Source: SZUA-36 sp963753105
GTDB lineage: Bacteria > Pseudomonadota > Gammaproteobacteria > Xanthomonadales > SZUA-36
NCBI GenBank assembly: GCA_963753105.1
Contig: CAVWBD010000002.1
Span: 62,001-126,000, forward strand
Direction of reading: 5' to 3'
DNA length: 64,000 nt
In this document: positions 52,657 to 61,558 of the stretch, piece after piece
How positions within the stretch are numbered: position 1 is the stretch's first letter
Layout: every line of letters starts with the position of its first letter
Position numbers and translations under genes: made by a program
The notes under the pieces: model-generated
What the model saw: only the letters and a program-made list of their open reading frames with translations
Told to the model about the DNA's origin: nothing
The model's database searches: none

Positions 52657-54064
52657 ATGAAAAACACCTATTTCGACTTGATCGACCAGACCTACTACTT
52701 CCCGCAGGAAGGCTTTGACCTGCGCAACGGTTCGCTGACTTTTCACGGAATATCCCTGCAGTACCTGATCGAAAAGTACGGCACGCCCGTTCCGCTTCAT
52801 CTACCTGCCAAAGATCGGCGACCAGATAAAAAAGGCCCGCAACCTGTTCAACCGGGCAATCAAGAAAAACGGCTACAAGGGCCGTTACTATTATTGCTAC
52901 TGCACCAAGTGCAACCACTTTGCGCACGTGGTAAATGAGGCCCTCAAGCACGGAGTGCACCTGGAGACGTCTTCCGCCTTCGATATCGACCTGATCCTTG
53001 CTTTGTACAAAGAGGGAAAGATCGACAAGCACATCCGCGTCATCAACAACGGTTACAAAACAAATGACTACCTGCGCAAGATCGTCAACCTCTATGAACT
53101 TGGCTTTGAAAATGTACTGGTCATCCTTGATTCCAAGGCTGAACTGGCCAGGCTCGAAAAGGTTGCCGGTGAACACAGGATAAAAATCGGTATCCGCCTG
53201 GCGATCCGGGAAGAACCGCAATCGCCCTACCACACCTCGAGGCTCGGTATCAGGGAAGAGGATATTCAGTCTTTTTACGCGGAACGCATCCAGGGCAATG
53301 ACCGTATTGAGTTTAAGATGCTGCACTTTTTTGTCGACTCGGGCATCAAGGACAACCTGTATTTCTGGGGCGAGTTCCAGCGCGCACTGGAGCTTTATAC
53401 CAACCTGAAAAAACAGAGTAAAAGCCTCGATTCATTCAACCTGGGCGGCGGTATGCCGATCAGGAACAACCTCGGCTTTGAATTCGACTACGAGTACATG
53501 ATCACGGAGATCGTCAAAAACATAAAAGAGGCCTGTGTAACCGAGGAAGTGCCTGACCCGGATATTTACACGGAGTTCGGTAAATACACCGTCGGTGAAA
53601 GTGGCGCCATTATTTTTGAAGTCCTCGAGAAAAAACAGCAGAACGATACCGAATCCTGGTACATGATCAACAACAGCCTGATGAACACGATCCCGGATGC
53701 ATGGTCTATCAATGAGAAATTCATCCTGTTGCCGATCAATAAGTGGGAAAACGAATACAAGCAGGCGCACATCGGCGGGATCTCTTGCGACCAGTCGGAC
53801 TACTACAACTCGGAGGACTTGAACCAGCAGGTCCTGCTGCCCGTATACGAAGACAACGATAAAACCCCGCTCTACCTCGGGTTCTTCCATACCGGCGCCT
53901 ACCAGGATGCCATCAGCGGATACGGTGGTATAAAACACTGCCTGATCCCCTCGCCCAAGCACGTGATCATCGACAAGGATGAAAAGGGCAATATCATTCA
54001 CTCGATCTACCGCGCTGAACAGTCTGTCGGCGACATGTTCAACATACTGGGTTATACGCAATGA
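52657..54064 (+). CDS. speA: Biosynthetic arginine decarboxylase (short SpeA type), one frameshift
   Basis: A PLP enzyme of about 469 residues that makes agmatine. The start frame (MKNTYFDLIDQTYYFPQEGF) shifts near 52789 (KYGTP|FRFIYLPKIGDQIKK). The PLP-lysine motif YYYCYCTKCNHFAHVV, the glycine-rich SFNLGGGMPIRNNLG and the substrate region YTEFGKYTVGESGA are present. It is shorter than Escherichia coli SpeA (about 650). The next two genes overlap in series (ATGA), so agmatinase and the synthase-like enzyme act downstream. Confidence 0.9.
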
Positions 54065-54912
54065 GACGTTTTGCAGGTATCGAACCGAAATACTGCAGCT
54101 ATGACAATGCTGGCGTGCTGCTGCAATCCATACCCTACGATGGCACCAGCACCTGGGGCAAGGGCGCGGACCGCGGTTTTGCCGCGTTCCTGGACGCCCT
54201 CGAAAACATGGAACTTTACGATATTGAAACGGATTCGGAAGCGTACCGGCACGGTGTCCACATACTTCCCGATATTACCGAGGACGAGAGCCCTGAAAAA
54301 GTATTCGAACTTGTTTACCAAGAAACCAGGGAGTTGCTCGCCAGCGGCAAATACCTGACTTTTTTTGGCGGTGAGCACTCCATCAGCATCGGCGTCATCA
54401 AGGCTTTTTACGAGAAATACGCGGACCTGACGGTGTTGCAACTCGATGCGCATGCCGATTTGCGCGACAGCTATGGCGGCACACCCTACAACCACGCCTG
54501 CGCGCTGCACGATGCCAGCCGTAACGCCAACCTGGTCCAGGTTGGCATCCGCAGTGCAGATTCCAGCGAGATGAAGTACCTCAACCGGCAACAGTGCTAT
54601 TTCGCCGAGGATATTTACGGCGATGAATCCTGGATGGATAAATCCATTGCGCAGATGACCGACCAGGTGTACCTGACTATCGATCTGGATGCGTTCGATC
54701 CATCGATCATGCCCGCGACCGGCACACCAGAGCCCGGCGGCCTGCTGTGGAACCCAACGCTCAAGTACCTGCGCAAGGTGTTCGAAGCAAAAACCGTTGT
54801 CGGTTTTGACATCACGGAATTTGCACCGCTCGAGGGGCAGCACGCGCCGCAATTCCTGGTCGCAAAACTCTATTACAAACTATTGTCTTACAAGTTCAAA
54901 TACAATGGATAA
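54061..54912 (+). CDS. speB: Agmatinase (ureohydrolase)
   Basis: A 283-residue ureohydrolase. The manganese ligands are intact: FFGGEHSISI, LQLDAHADLRDSYGG (DAHAD) and YLTIDLDAFDPSIMPATGTP (DxD). It cleaves agmatine to putrescine and urea. The start overlaps the speA stop by four bases, and the stop overlaps the next start. Confidence 0.93.
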   Translation: MRRFAGIEPKYCSYDNAGVLLQSIPYDGTSTWGKGADRGFAAFLDALENMELYDIETDSEAYRHGVHILPDITEDESPEKVFELVYQETRELLASGKYLTFFGGEHSISIGVIKAFYEKYADLTVLQLDAHADLRDSYGGTPYNHACALHDASRNANLVQVGIRSADSSEMKYLNRQQCYFAEDIYGDESWMDKSIAQMTDQVYLTIDLDAFDPSIMPATGTPEPGGLLWNPTLKYLRKVFEAKTVVGFDITEFAPLEGQHAPQFLVAKLYYKLLSYKFKYNG

Positions 54913-55882
54913 ATCCGGAACAATCAGACGTTTCATGCTTGAACACTTCAAGCATTTCAACGCTGCTGCCCTGGTCGATGCCGCAAAAGGCTACGAGGAG
55001 CACCTGGCGGAAGACAAGAAAATGCTCATTTCCCTCGCCGGCGCAATGAGCACGGCGGAACTGGGCAAGTCCCTGGCCGAGATGATCCGCAAGGACAAGG
55101 TTCACATCATTTCCTGCACCGGGGCCAACCTGGAAGAGGATGTCATGAACCTGGTGGCTCATTCGCATTACAAGCGGGTGCCCAACTACCGCGACCTGAC
55201 ACCCGGGCAGGAATGGGAATTGCTGGAGCAAGGACTCAACCGCGTCACCGATACCTGTATCCCGGAAGAGGAAGCGTTCCGGCGCATCCAGGCCCACATT
55301 TTCGAGATATGGAAGCAGGCGGAACATGCCGGCGAGCGTTATTTCCCCCATGAGTTCATGTACAAGCTGCTGCTCTCCGGTGTGATGCAGGAACACTACG
55401 AGATCGACCCCGCCAACAGCTGGATGATGGCGGCGGCTGAAAAGAACCTGCCCATCGTCGTACCGGGCTGGGAGGATTCAACCCTCGGCAATATTTTCGC
55501 TTCCTATTGCCTGAAAGGTGACCTCAAACCCGCCACCATGAAAAGCGGTATCGAGTACATGACCTGGCTCGCGGAATGGTACACGCGCGAGGCCACCGAC
55601 CAGGGTGTCGGTTTCTTCCAGATTGGCGGCGGCATCGCCGGTGATTTCCCGATTTGCGTGGTGCCGATGCTTTACCAGGACATGGAAAGGACGGACACGC
55701 CTTTTTGGAGCTATTTTTGCCAGATCAGTGACTCGACCACGAGTTACGGTTCGTATTCCGGTGCGGTACCGAATGAAAAGATCACCTGGGGTAAACTCGG
55801 CATCGATACGCCAAAGTTCATCATCGAGTCCGATGCGACCATTGTCGCACCGCTGATATTTGCCTATTTACTGAACTGGTAA
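54905..55882 (+). CDS. Deoxyhypusine-synthase-like protein, probably homospermidine synthase
   Basis: A 325-residue member of the deoxyhypusine synthase family. The NAD-binding segments (LISLAGAMSTAELGKSLAEM, ISCTGANLEEDVM) and the catalytic lysine motif (KITWGKLGID, matching the WGK of eukaryotic enzymes) are conserved. The HH of the eukaryotic GGGxxKHH loop is replaced (GGGIAGDFPICVVPML). Bacteria lack eIF5A, and such proteins beside speA-speB are thought to make homospermidine or a related polyamine from putrescine/spermidine; that product is inferred here. Confidence 0.87.
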   Translation: MDKSGTIRRFMLEHFKHFNAAALVDAAKGYEEHLAEDKKMLISLAGAMSTAELGKSLAEMIRKDKVHIISCTGANLEEDVMNLVAHSHYKRVPNYRDLTPGQEWELLEQGLNRVTDTCIPEEEAFRRIQAHIFEIWKQAEHAGERYFPHEFMYKLLLSGVMQEHYEIDPANSWMMAAAEKNLPIVVPGWEDSTLGNIFASYCLKGDLKPATMKSGIEYMTWLAEWYTREATDQGVGFFQIGGGIAGDFPICVVPMLYQDMERTDTPFWSYFCQISDSTTSYGSYSGAVPNEKITWGKLGIDTPKFIIESDATIVAPLIFAYLLNW

Positions 55883-55892
55883 GCCCGGCGGT

Positions 55893-56802
55893 CTACGGCG
55901 CGCGCAGACGGTTTAGCTCAGCAATATGCGCCGGGCCGACCTCGCAGCACCCGCCGATAATCCGCGCACCCGCTTCCACCCAGCCAGTCGCATGTTTGGC
56001 ATAGGCTTCGGGTGTCACATCCGTGCGTGGTGGCGGGATGGAGTCATCACCGTGAAAATCCCACTGGTGCGGGATCGGGGTAAAAGCATTGGCGTAAGCG
56101 CCCACGGGAACATTGCTGATTGAAACCAGATCGGGCAACACTTTGCCGATGGCTTCCGGTGGCGAGCAATTCAGCAGGATCGCGCTGATACCGGAATCCG
56201 CGATATCCTGCCAGGCGTCACCCAGCGACTCACCACTGCGCAGGGCCGCCGCACCAGAATCTGTCAATGGACCAGGACAGCCAGACCGGTTTGCCGGTGG
56301 CCAGCGCCGCGTTCACCGCCGCACGTGCCTCTAATATGCAGGACAAGGTTTCGCAGATAAAAAAGTCCACGTGGGGCGCCAGGAACCCGGCCTGCTCACG
56401 GTACAGGGCCTCGGTTTCTTCATAGCTGCGCACCAGGTCGGGCCGGTAACTGCCGTATTGCGGCCCCAGCGAACCGGCAATCAATACCGCTTTGCCCGCT
56501 TTGTCCCGCGCGCGCTGCGCCAGTTCCGCCGCCAGGCGGTTCATCTCGCCCAACCGGTCCTGCAGACCCAGGGGTTCGAAATTGTTGCGGATACAGGCAT
56601 ACGAATTGGTGGTGATGATATCCGCACCGGCTCGTATGTAGTCCTCGTGGATAGCCTGCACGGCCTCGGGGTGATCAAACAAGGCCCCTGCAGACCACAA
56701 AACACCCTGCCCCGAGGCGCCCCTGTTAATCAGTTCCTGACCCATGCCACCGTCAAGAAGCACCAGGCCGTCCGGCAAATGCTCGAAGACGGAATTCATC
56801 AC
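55893..56802 (-). CDS. Homocysteine S-methyltransferase family protein, one frameshift
   Basis: The first frame reads LVLLDGGMGQELINRG, TNSYACIRNNFEPLGL, AGSLGPQYGSYRPDL and FFICETLSCILEARAAV; near 56265 it shifts to TDSGAAALRSGESLGDAW, ILLNCSPPEAI and IIGGCCEVGPAHI. The zinc cysteines (NC and GGCC) are present. The whole is about 302 residues, the length of MmuM/BHMT-type enzymes that move a methyl group from S-methylmethionine or similar donors to homocysteine. The donor cannot be told from sequence. Confidence 0.88.
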
Positions 56803-56811
56803 GCTGTGTGA

Positions 56812-57996
56812 TTAATCGAACAGGGCGTACGGGATGACATCGACATAATCACCATTGCGGATGTCTTCGCCCGGTTTTTGCACCACCATGCCATCTCCCC
56901 AGCAGGTCGAATACAGCACGCCGCTGCTCTGCTGGGTAAATATTTCGACACCCTCCGGCCCCGACCGGGAACGCAAATACTCCTGCCGGGGGCTGCCTTT
57001 CTTGTCAAACAGGGCCACCTGCCTGAACGGGGTAATCTCGTGATGGCTGACACCCTGGCTGTCAAACAGGAACGGACGCGCAATAACCAATGCCGTCACG
57101 AACGTGGAAACCGGGTTACCCGGAAGTCCGAGGAACGGCGCACCCTGCACGTCCCCAAAAGCAAACGGTTTACCGGGCTTGATGGCGACACGCCACAGGT
57201 CAATATGACCCAAAGATTCGACCACGGCCTTGACGTGGTCCTCTTCGCCCACCGAAACGCCACCGGTAGTGATGATCACGTCGGCCTCGCGGCTGGCCTG
57301 TGTCATGACCTCAGCAATCACATCGGGGTCGTCCTTTGCAACACCAAAATCCGCCACGTCAAAGCCCCATTTGGCCAGCATGGCGATCAGCATATGGCGG
57401 TTCGAATTGTAAATCTGGCCCGGGCCGGCCACTTCACCCGGTTCCACCAGTTCCTCACCGGTCGAAATGATCGCCACCTTCAAGCGCCGCTTGACCTCGA
57501 TGCGGGCGATACCCAGCGATGCGATCAAGCCCAGGTCCTGGGAGCGCAAGCGGTGGCCTGCATTCAGCACGGTCGCACCCGTCCGGATATCCTGTCCCCT
57601 GGGGCGGATATTGCCACCAACTCCGGGCATGGACTCGATCAGCACGGACTGGCCATCCGTCCTGCAGTGTTCCTGCATCACGACGACATCGGCGCCGGCA
57701 GGTATCTCGGCGCCGGTGAAGATACGCGCTGCCGTGCCGGTCACGTGTGGTTTGGGTGGTGTGCCGGCCGTTATGCGCTGGGAGATTTCAAGGGATATTT
57801 CCGGACCACACCAGTCCTGCCAGCGCAGGGCATAACCATCCATCGCGCTGTTGTCCGCAGGCGGAACGTTGATGCCGGAGGTGATGTCTGCGGCCAAAAC
57901 ACAGCCGAGTGCATCGTCCAGGCCGACGATCCGGTCATCGGCCAGCACGTGGCATTCCTCGCGCAGCTTCTGCAGCGCCTGTTCAACGCTGATCAT
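56812..57996 (-). CDS. moeA: Molybdopterin molybdenumtransferase
   Basis: A 394-residue MoeA that inserts molybdate into adenylylated molybdopterin. Key segments are PPADNSAMDGYALRWQDW, IFTGAEIPAGADVVVMQE, VAIISTGEELVEPGEVAGPG, ITTGGVSVGEEDHVKAVVE and AFLGLPGNPVSTFV in the form APFLGLPGNPVSTFVTALV. ATG 57996 directly follows the moaB stop; a longer in-frame extension overlaps moaB. Part of the moeA-moaB-mobA set. Confidence 0.95.
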   Translation of the reverse strand: MISVEQALQKLREECHVLADDRIVGLDDALGCVLAADITSGINVPPADNSAMDGYALRWQDWCGPEISLEISQRITAGTPPKPHVTGTAARIFTGAEIPAGADVVVMQEHCRTDGQSVLIESMPGVGGNIRPRGQDIRTGATVLNAGHRLRSQDLGLIASLGIARIEVKRRLKVAIISTGEELVEPGEVAGPGQIYNSNRHMLIAMLAKWGFDVADFGVAKDDPDVIAEVMTQASREADVIITTGGVSVGEEDHVKAVVESLGHIDLWRVAIKPGKPFAFGDVQGAPFLGLPGNPVSTFVTALVIARPFLFDSQGVSHHEITPFRQVALFDKKGSPRQEYLRSRSGPEGVEIFTQQSSGVLYSTCWGDGMVVQKPGEDIRNGDYVDVIPYALFD

Positions 57997-57998
57997 GC

Positions 57999-58523
57999 TC
58001 ACCGCAGATGCACTCCCGAACGCGTTTGCGCGGCGAAATTGCATGGCCGGTGGCTGGCGTCGAGTTGTTCTTTCAATATCCCGTCCCAAGCGGTGCGGCA
58101 GGCGCCCGTTGAGCCCGGCAGGCAAAACACCAGGGTCTCGTTGACCAGGCCCCCAACGGCCCGCGACTGCACCGTGGATGTGCCCACATCTTCAAAGGAC
58201 AGCTGGCGGAACAGTTCGCCAAAGCCCTCGATGTCGCGGTCGAACAATGGCCTCACGGCCTCCGGGGTGGAATCACGCTGGGTCAGCCCGGTGCCACCAG
58301 TCGAGATAATGACATCGATACCCGGATCGGCGATCCAGGCAGAGACAATGGCGCGGGTCGTGTACACCTCGTCCTTGCACAACTCCCTCGCGGCCAGCTT
58401 GTGGCCCGCCTTTAACAACGAATCCTCCAGGAACTGGCCGGACGTATCATTCTCAAATGTTCTCGAGTCCGATAATGTCAGGACAGCGATATTGAGCGGA
58501 ACAAAATCAGCATCTTTGTGCAC
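57999..58523 (-). CDS. moaB: Molybdenum cofactor biosynthesis protein B
   Basis: A 174-residue MoaB/MogA-fold protein. The motifs IAVLTLSDSRTFENDTSG, VIISTGGTGLTQRDSTPEAV, GFGELFRQLSFEDVGTSTVQ and VFCLPGSTGACRTAWDGIL are complete. MoaB-type proteins adenylylate molybdopterin in many bacteria. Two bases separate its stop from the moeA start. Confidence 0.95.
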   Translation of the reverse strand: MHKDADFVPLNIAVLTLSDSRTFENDTSGQFLEDSLLKAGHKLAARELCKDEVYTTRAIVSAWIADPGIDVIISTGGTGLTQRDSTPEAVRPLFDRDIEGFGELFRQLSFEDVGTSTVQSRAVGGLVNETLVFCLPGSTGACRTAWDGILKEQLDASHRPCNFAAQTRSGVHLR

Positions 58524-58569
58524 TGTGACCTACCTTTTAAGTGTGAAAACAAGCCGCACCATGATCGGT

Positions 58570-59186
58570 TTATACATCAGTGCGGTCAAGCCATCCCTTG
58601 GCTTCCGCCAGGTCTGCCGGCGTGTTGATATTGAAAAACGGCGATGGTTCTTCATCCGGCCATTCCACCACCACGTACGGTATACGCTCGAGCACCTGCC
58701 GGGGGCCACCCAGGCCGTGTTCCAGCAAGCGCCTCGCGGATCACTGCCAGGTGATGGCCGTGCCACAGGGAAAACGTGGGCTGCAGCACACCCTTCCAGG
58801 CAACGACAGCCACCTGCCCGTCCCTGCCGGCCTCGTGCAAAACGGGCGCCAGGTTCAACGGTACAAAGGGCGCGTCGCAGGGGCACAGCAGCAGACTGTC
58901 CGCGTGCGCCTTATCCGCCAGGTATTGCAGGGCGGAGTACAGACCCGCCAACGGCCCCTGGTGGCCGGGCAACAGATCCGGGACCAGCGGCAGGCCGAAA
59001 TGGTCAAAATCACCTGGTTTCCGCTTCACAACTCAGTAGTACGGTATCCACCTGCGGGGCGATACGGTCCACGACGTGTGCCAGCAACGAGCGGCCCGCC
59101 AGTTCGGCAAGCGCCTTGCTCTGGATGCCCATGCGGCTGGAGCGTCCGCCCGCCAGGATCACGGCGGCGGTTGTGCCAGAAGCCAT
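58570..59186 (-). CDS. mobA: Molybdenum cofactor guanylyltransferase, two frameshifts
   Basis: Three frames join into about 205 residues. ATG 59186 gives SGTTAAVILAGGRSSRMGIQ (nucleotide-binding LAGGxSxRMG). After an indel near 59021 comes KPGDFDHFGLPLVPDLLPGH, QGPLAGLYSALQYL and LLLCPCDAPFVP, and after another near 58726 LEHGLGGPRQVLERIP, FFNINTPADLAEA and a stop at 58570. This is a complete MobA, which adds GMP to the Mo cofactor. An ATG at 59201 is an alternative start. Confidence 0.88.
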
Positions 59187-59308
59187 TTCAATACTGCCCA
59201 TACGTTTTGCTTGCACGGTTCCGATGAAGTGTGAAGCAATTTACCCCATTGTGGTGCATAAACAAATATAATTTCCGCTTGTATTAAATTCGACCAGGAA
59301 GGTGTGTT

Positions 59309-59623
59309 TTGATCAATATCTCTGTAACGGACCTGGATGGCCAGGTTCACGAACTCCAGGCCGAGGCAGGTGACAACCTGATGGAGGTCTTGAACGACTT
59401 TGAATGGGGTACCCCTGCCATATGCGGCGGTCTGTGTTCCTGTGGCACCTGCCACGTCTACCTCGCTGAAGGCTGGCCGGACAAATTCCCGCAGGTTGAA
59501 TCCGACGAGCAGGACCTGCTGGATGTGTTTACCACCACAAAGAAAAACTCGCGGCTGAGTTGCCAGATTTACCTGCAGCCCAGCCACGATGGCCTGCAAC
59601 TGGCCATCGCACCGGAAGACTAA
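59309..59623 (+). CDS. [2Fe-2S] ferredoxin
   Basis: A 104-residue adrenodoxin-type ferredoxin with cluster cysteines in CGGLCSCGTCHVYL and, later, RLSCQI. The start is a TTG behind AGGAAGG. No partner reductase or oxygenase is adjacent, so the redox partner is unknown. Its stop is 3 bases from the convergent ggt stop. Confidence 0.92.
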   Translation: MINISVTDLDGQVHELQAEAGDNLMEVLNDFEWGTPAICGGLCSCGTCHVYLAEGWPDKFPQVESDEQDLLDVFTTTKKNSRLSCQIYLQPSHDGLQLAIAPED

Positions 59624-59626
59624 GCA

Positions 59627-61382
59627 CTATTGCTTTAAAGGGGCGCGGTCCAAACCCAGGGCCAGCGCATTCGGGCGCCGTGGGTCGGCCGCACCGTAAA
59701 ACTGCCCGTCCCGCCACGTAATCGACTGGGTGCTGCCCATGGTCTGCGCCATCTCGGTTTCATGGCCCATGGCTTTTAACAGCTTGACCACTTCGGGGTT
59801 CGTACCCTTTTCAAGATACAGGGTTTGCGCTCTGCCAGCCCTGGTGAATACGCGGCTGGTGGGTGGCCTCTGCGACGTTCAAACCGTGGTCGAGCACATT
59901 GACGATCACCTGTAACAGCACATTGATGATCCGGCTGCCCCCGGGCGTGCCGGTGACCAGCAAGACCTTGCCTTCCTCGTCCAGCACGATGGTCGGCGAC
60001 ATCGTGGACAACATGCGCTTGCCGGGTTGCATGGCATTCGGGTGCTTGCCGTACTTGCTGTAACTGAAGGTACGCATCTGGTTATCGAACAGGATCCCGG
60101 TGCCCTTGGCCACGTAACCCGAGCCAAAGGAATAACCCAGCGTATAGGTATTGGAGACGGCGTTGCCATAGCGGTCCATCACCGTGAACTGGGTGGTATC
60201 GCGGCTCTCGTATTGATCGACGGGCTCCGGCTTGATGGTTTTTACATCGGAGGCTTTTTGGGTATCGATATCCGCCGCCATCTTTTTGGCCAGTTCCTTG
60301 CTGATATAACCTTCGATGTGCAGTTCGACAAAGTCCGGGTCACCCAGCCAGGTGCGGCGGTTGGCCGCGGCGCGTTTCATGGTTTCAGCCAGGATGTGCA
60401 GGCTCTGCGCACTGCCGGCACCTGTGTCAGCCATCGGGAACTGCTCCAGGATGTTCAGCATCTGCAACAGGGTCACGCCACCCGCACTGACCGGCGGCAT
60501 GGAGATGACCTGCTTGCCACGGTAGCTGGTCTGCACCGGTGTGCGCTCCCGCACCTTGTAGGCCTTCAGGTCATCATGGCTGATCTGGCCACCGGATTCT
60601 GCAAAGGCCGCCACGATGCGGTCCGCCAGTTCACCCTCGTAGAACGCACTGGCGCCGTGCTCCATGATCTGTTCAATCGACCAGGCCAGGTCTTTTTGTA
60701 TCAACACGTCACCCGCCACCCAGGGCTTGCCATCCGGCTTCAGATAGGCGGAACCGGGCGAATAATGACGCCAGTATGGATGATGCCTTGTTCAACACAT
60801 CGGCCAGGTCGTGCCAGACCACGATAGCCGTCACTGGCCAGTTCATAGGCCGGGTTGCAGCAGGTCCTTCCATGGCAGGCTGCCATAACGCTGCCAGGCC
60901 TGGTACATGGCAGCGACGGTGCCGGGCACGGCCGGCGCCATTGGACCAAAAGTCAGCTTGTCCATATCCATGCTGCCGTCCGGCCTTTGGTAGGTTTCAA
61001 CCTTCGCGGACAGGGGCGCAACGGAGCGGTAATCCAGCGCGATGGTTTTATTCTCTGCGGCAATATGCGCCAGCATAAAACCGCTGCCACCGATGTTGCC
61101 CGCCCTCGGCAGGGTGACTCCCAGGGCAAAACCCATTGCCACGGTAGCATCGATGGCATTGCCACCTTTGGCGAGAATGGCCTGCCCCACGCTGGTAGCG
61201 ATACTGTTTTGCGACACCACCATGCCAAAACGGCCTTCAACGGGATGGTGGATGGCGTCGTAGCGGATAATGGCCTGCTGGAGACCCGAGCTGGCAACCC
61301 CTGTTTTTGCGAATGCCGGTGCCGACAAAAAGAACGCCAAAAACAGCCCGGCCACCAGACTTTGGGTCAATGTGGTTTTCAT
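59627..61382 (-). CDS. ggt: Gamma-glutamyltranspeptidase, four frameshifts
   Basis: A periplasmic Ntn-hydrolase of about 585 residues once single extra bases near 60852, 60820, 60771 and 59836 are bridged. Signal peptide (TLTQSLVAGLFLAFFLSAPA), then GMVVSQNSIATSVGQAILAK, GFMLAHIAAENKTIALDYRS, AGDVLIQKDLAWSIEQIMEH; the autocatalytic threonine is in SRDTTQFTVMDRYGNAVSNT, with LFDNQM and GGSRIINVLLQVIVNVLDHG after it. It transfers or hydrolyses gamma-glutamyl groups of glutathione. An ATG at 61406 is an alternative start. Four breaks could mean decay, but every motif is intact. Confidence 0.87.
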
Positions 61383-61478
61383 GGATTTGCTATTTATCAT
61401 CCGCATGATTCTACGTGTTAAATGGATACTTGGGTACCGGGATTCCTGTGCGCCCGAGGTAAACCCTTGTCAGCGGAC

Positions 61479-61510
61479 AAAAAAACCTGCACCCGGGCGG
61501 GTGCAGGTTT
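61479..61510 (-). terminator. Intrinsic terminator of the TonB receptor gene
   Basis: On the minus strand AAACCTGCACCC and GGGTGCAGGTTT form a perfect 12-bp stem around a 4-base loop, followed by a run of T. It lies 49 bases downstream of the receptor stop and ahead of ggt, so ggt needs its own promoter or read-through. Confidence 0.9.
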
Positions 61511-61558
61511 CCTGCAAAAAGGCTGACCGGGATTATTCCCGGTCAGTCGGTCGGATAA

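Noticed and set aside
56878..59271. A 797-codon open frame on the plus strand opposite moeA, moaB and mobA
   Set aside because: It is antisense to three conserved genes, has no recognisable domain and no ribosome-binding site, and its length follows from high GC and codon bias on the other strand.
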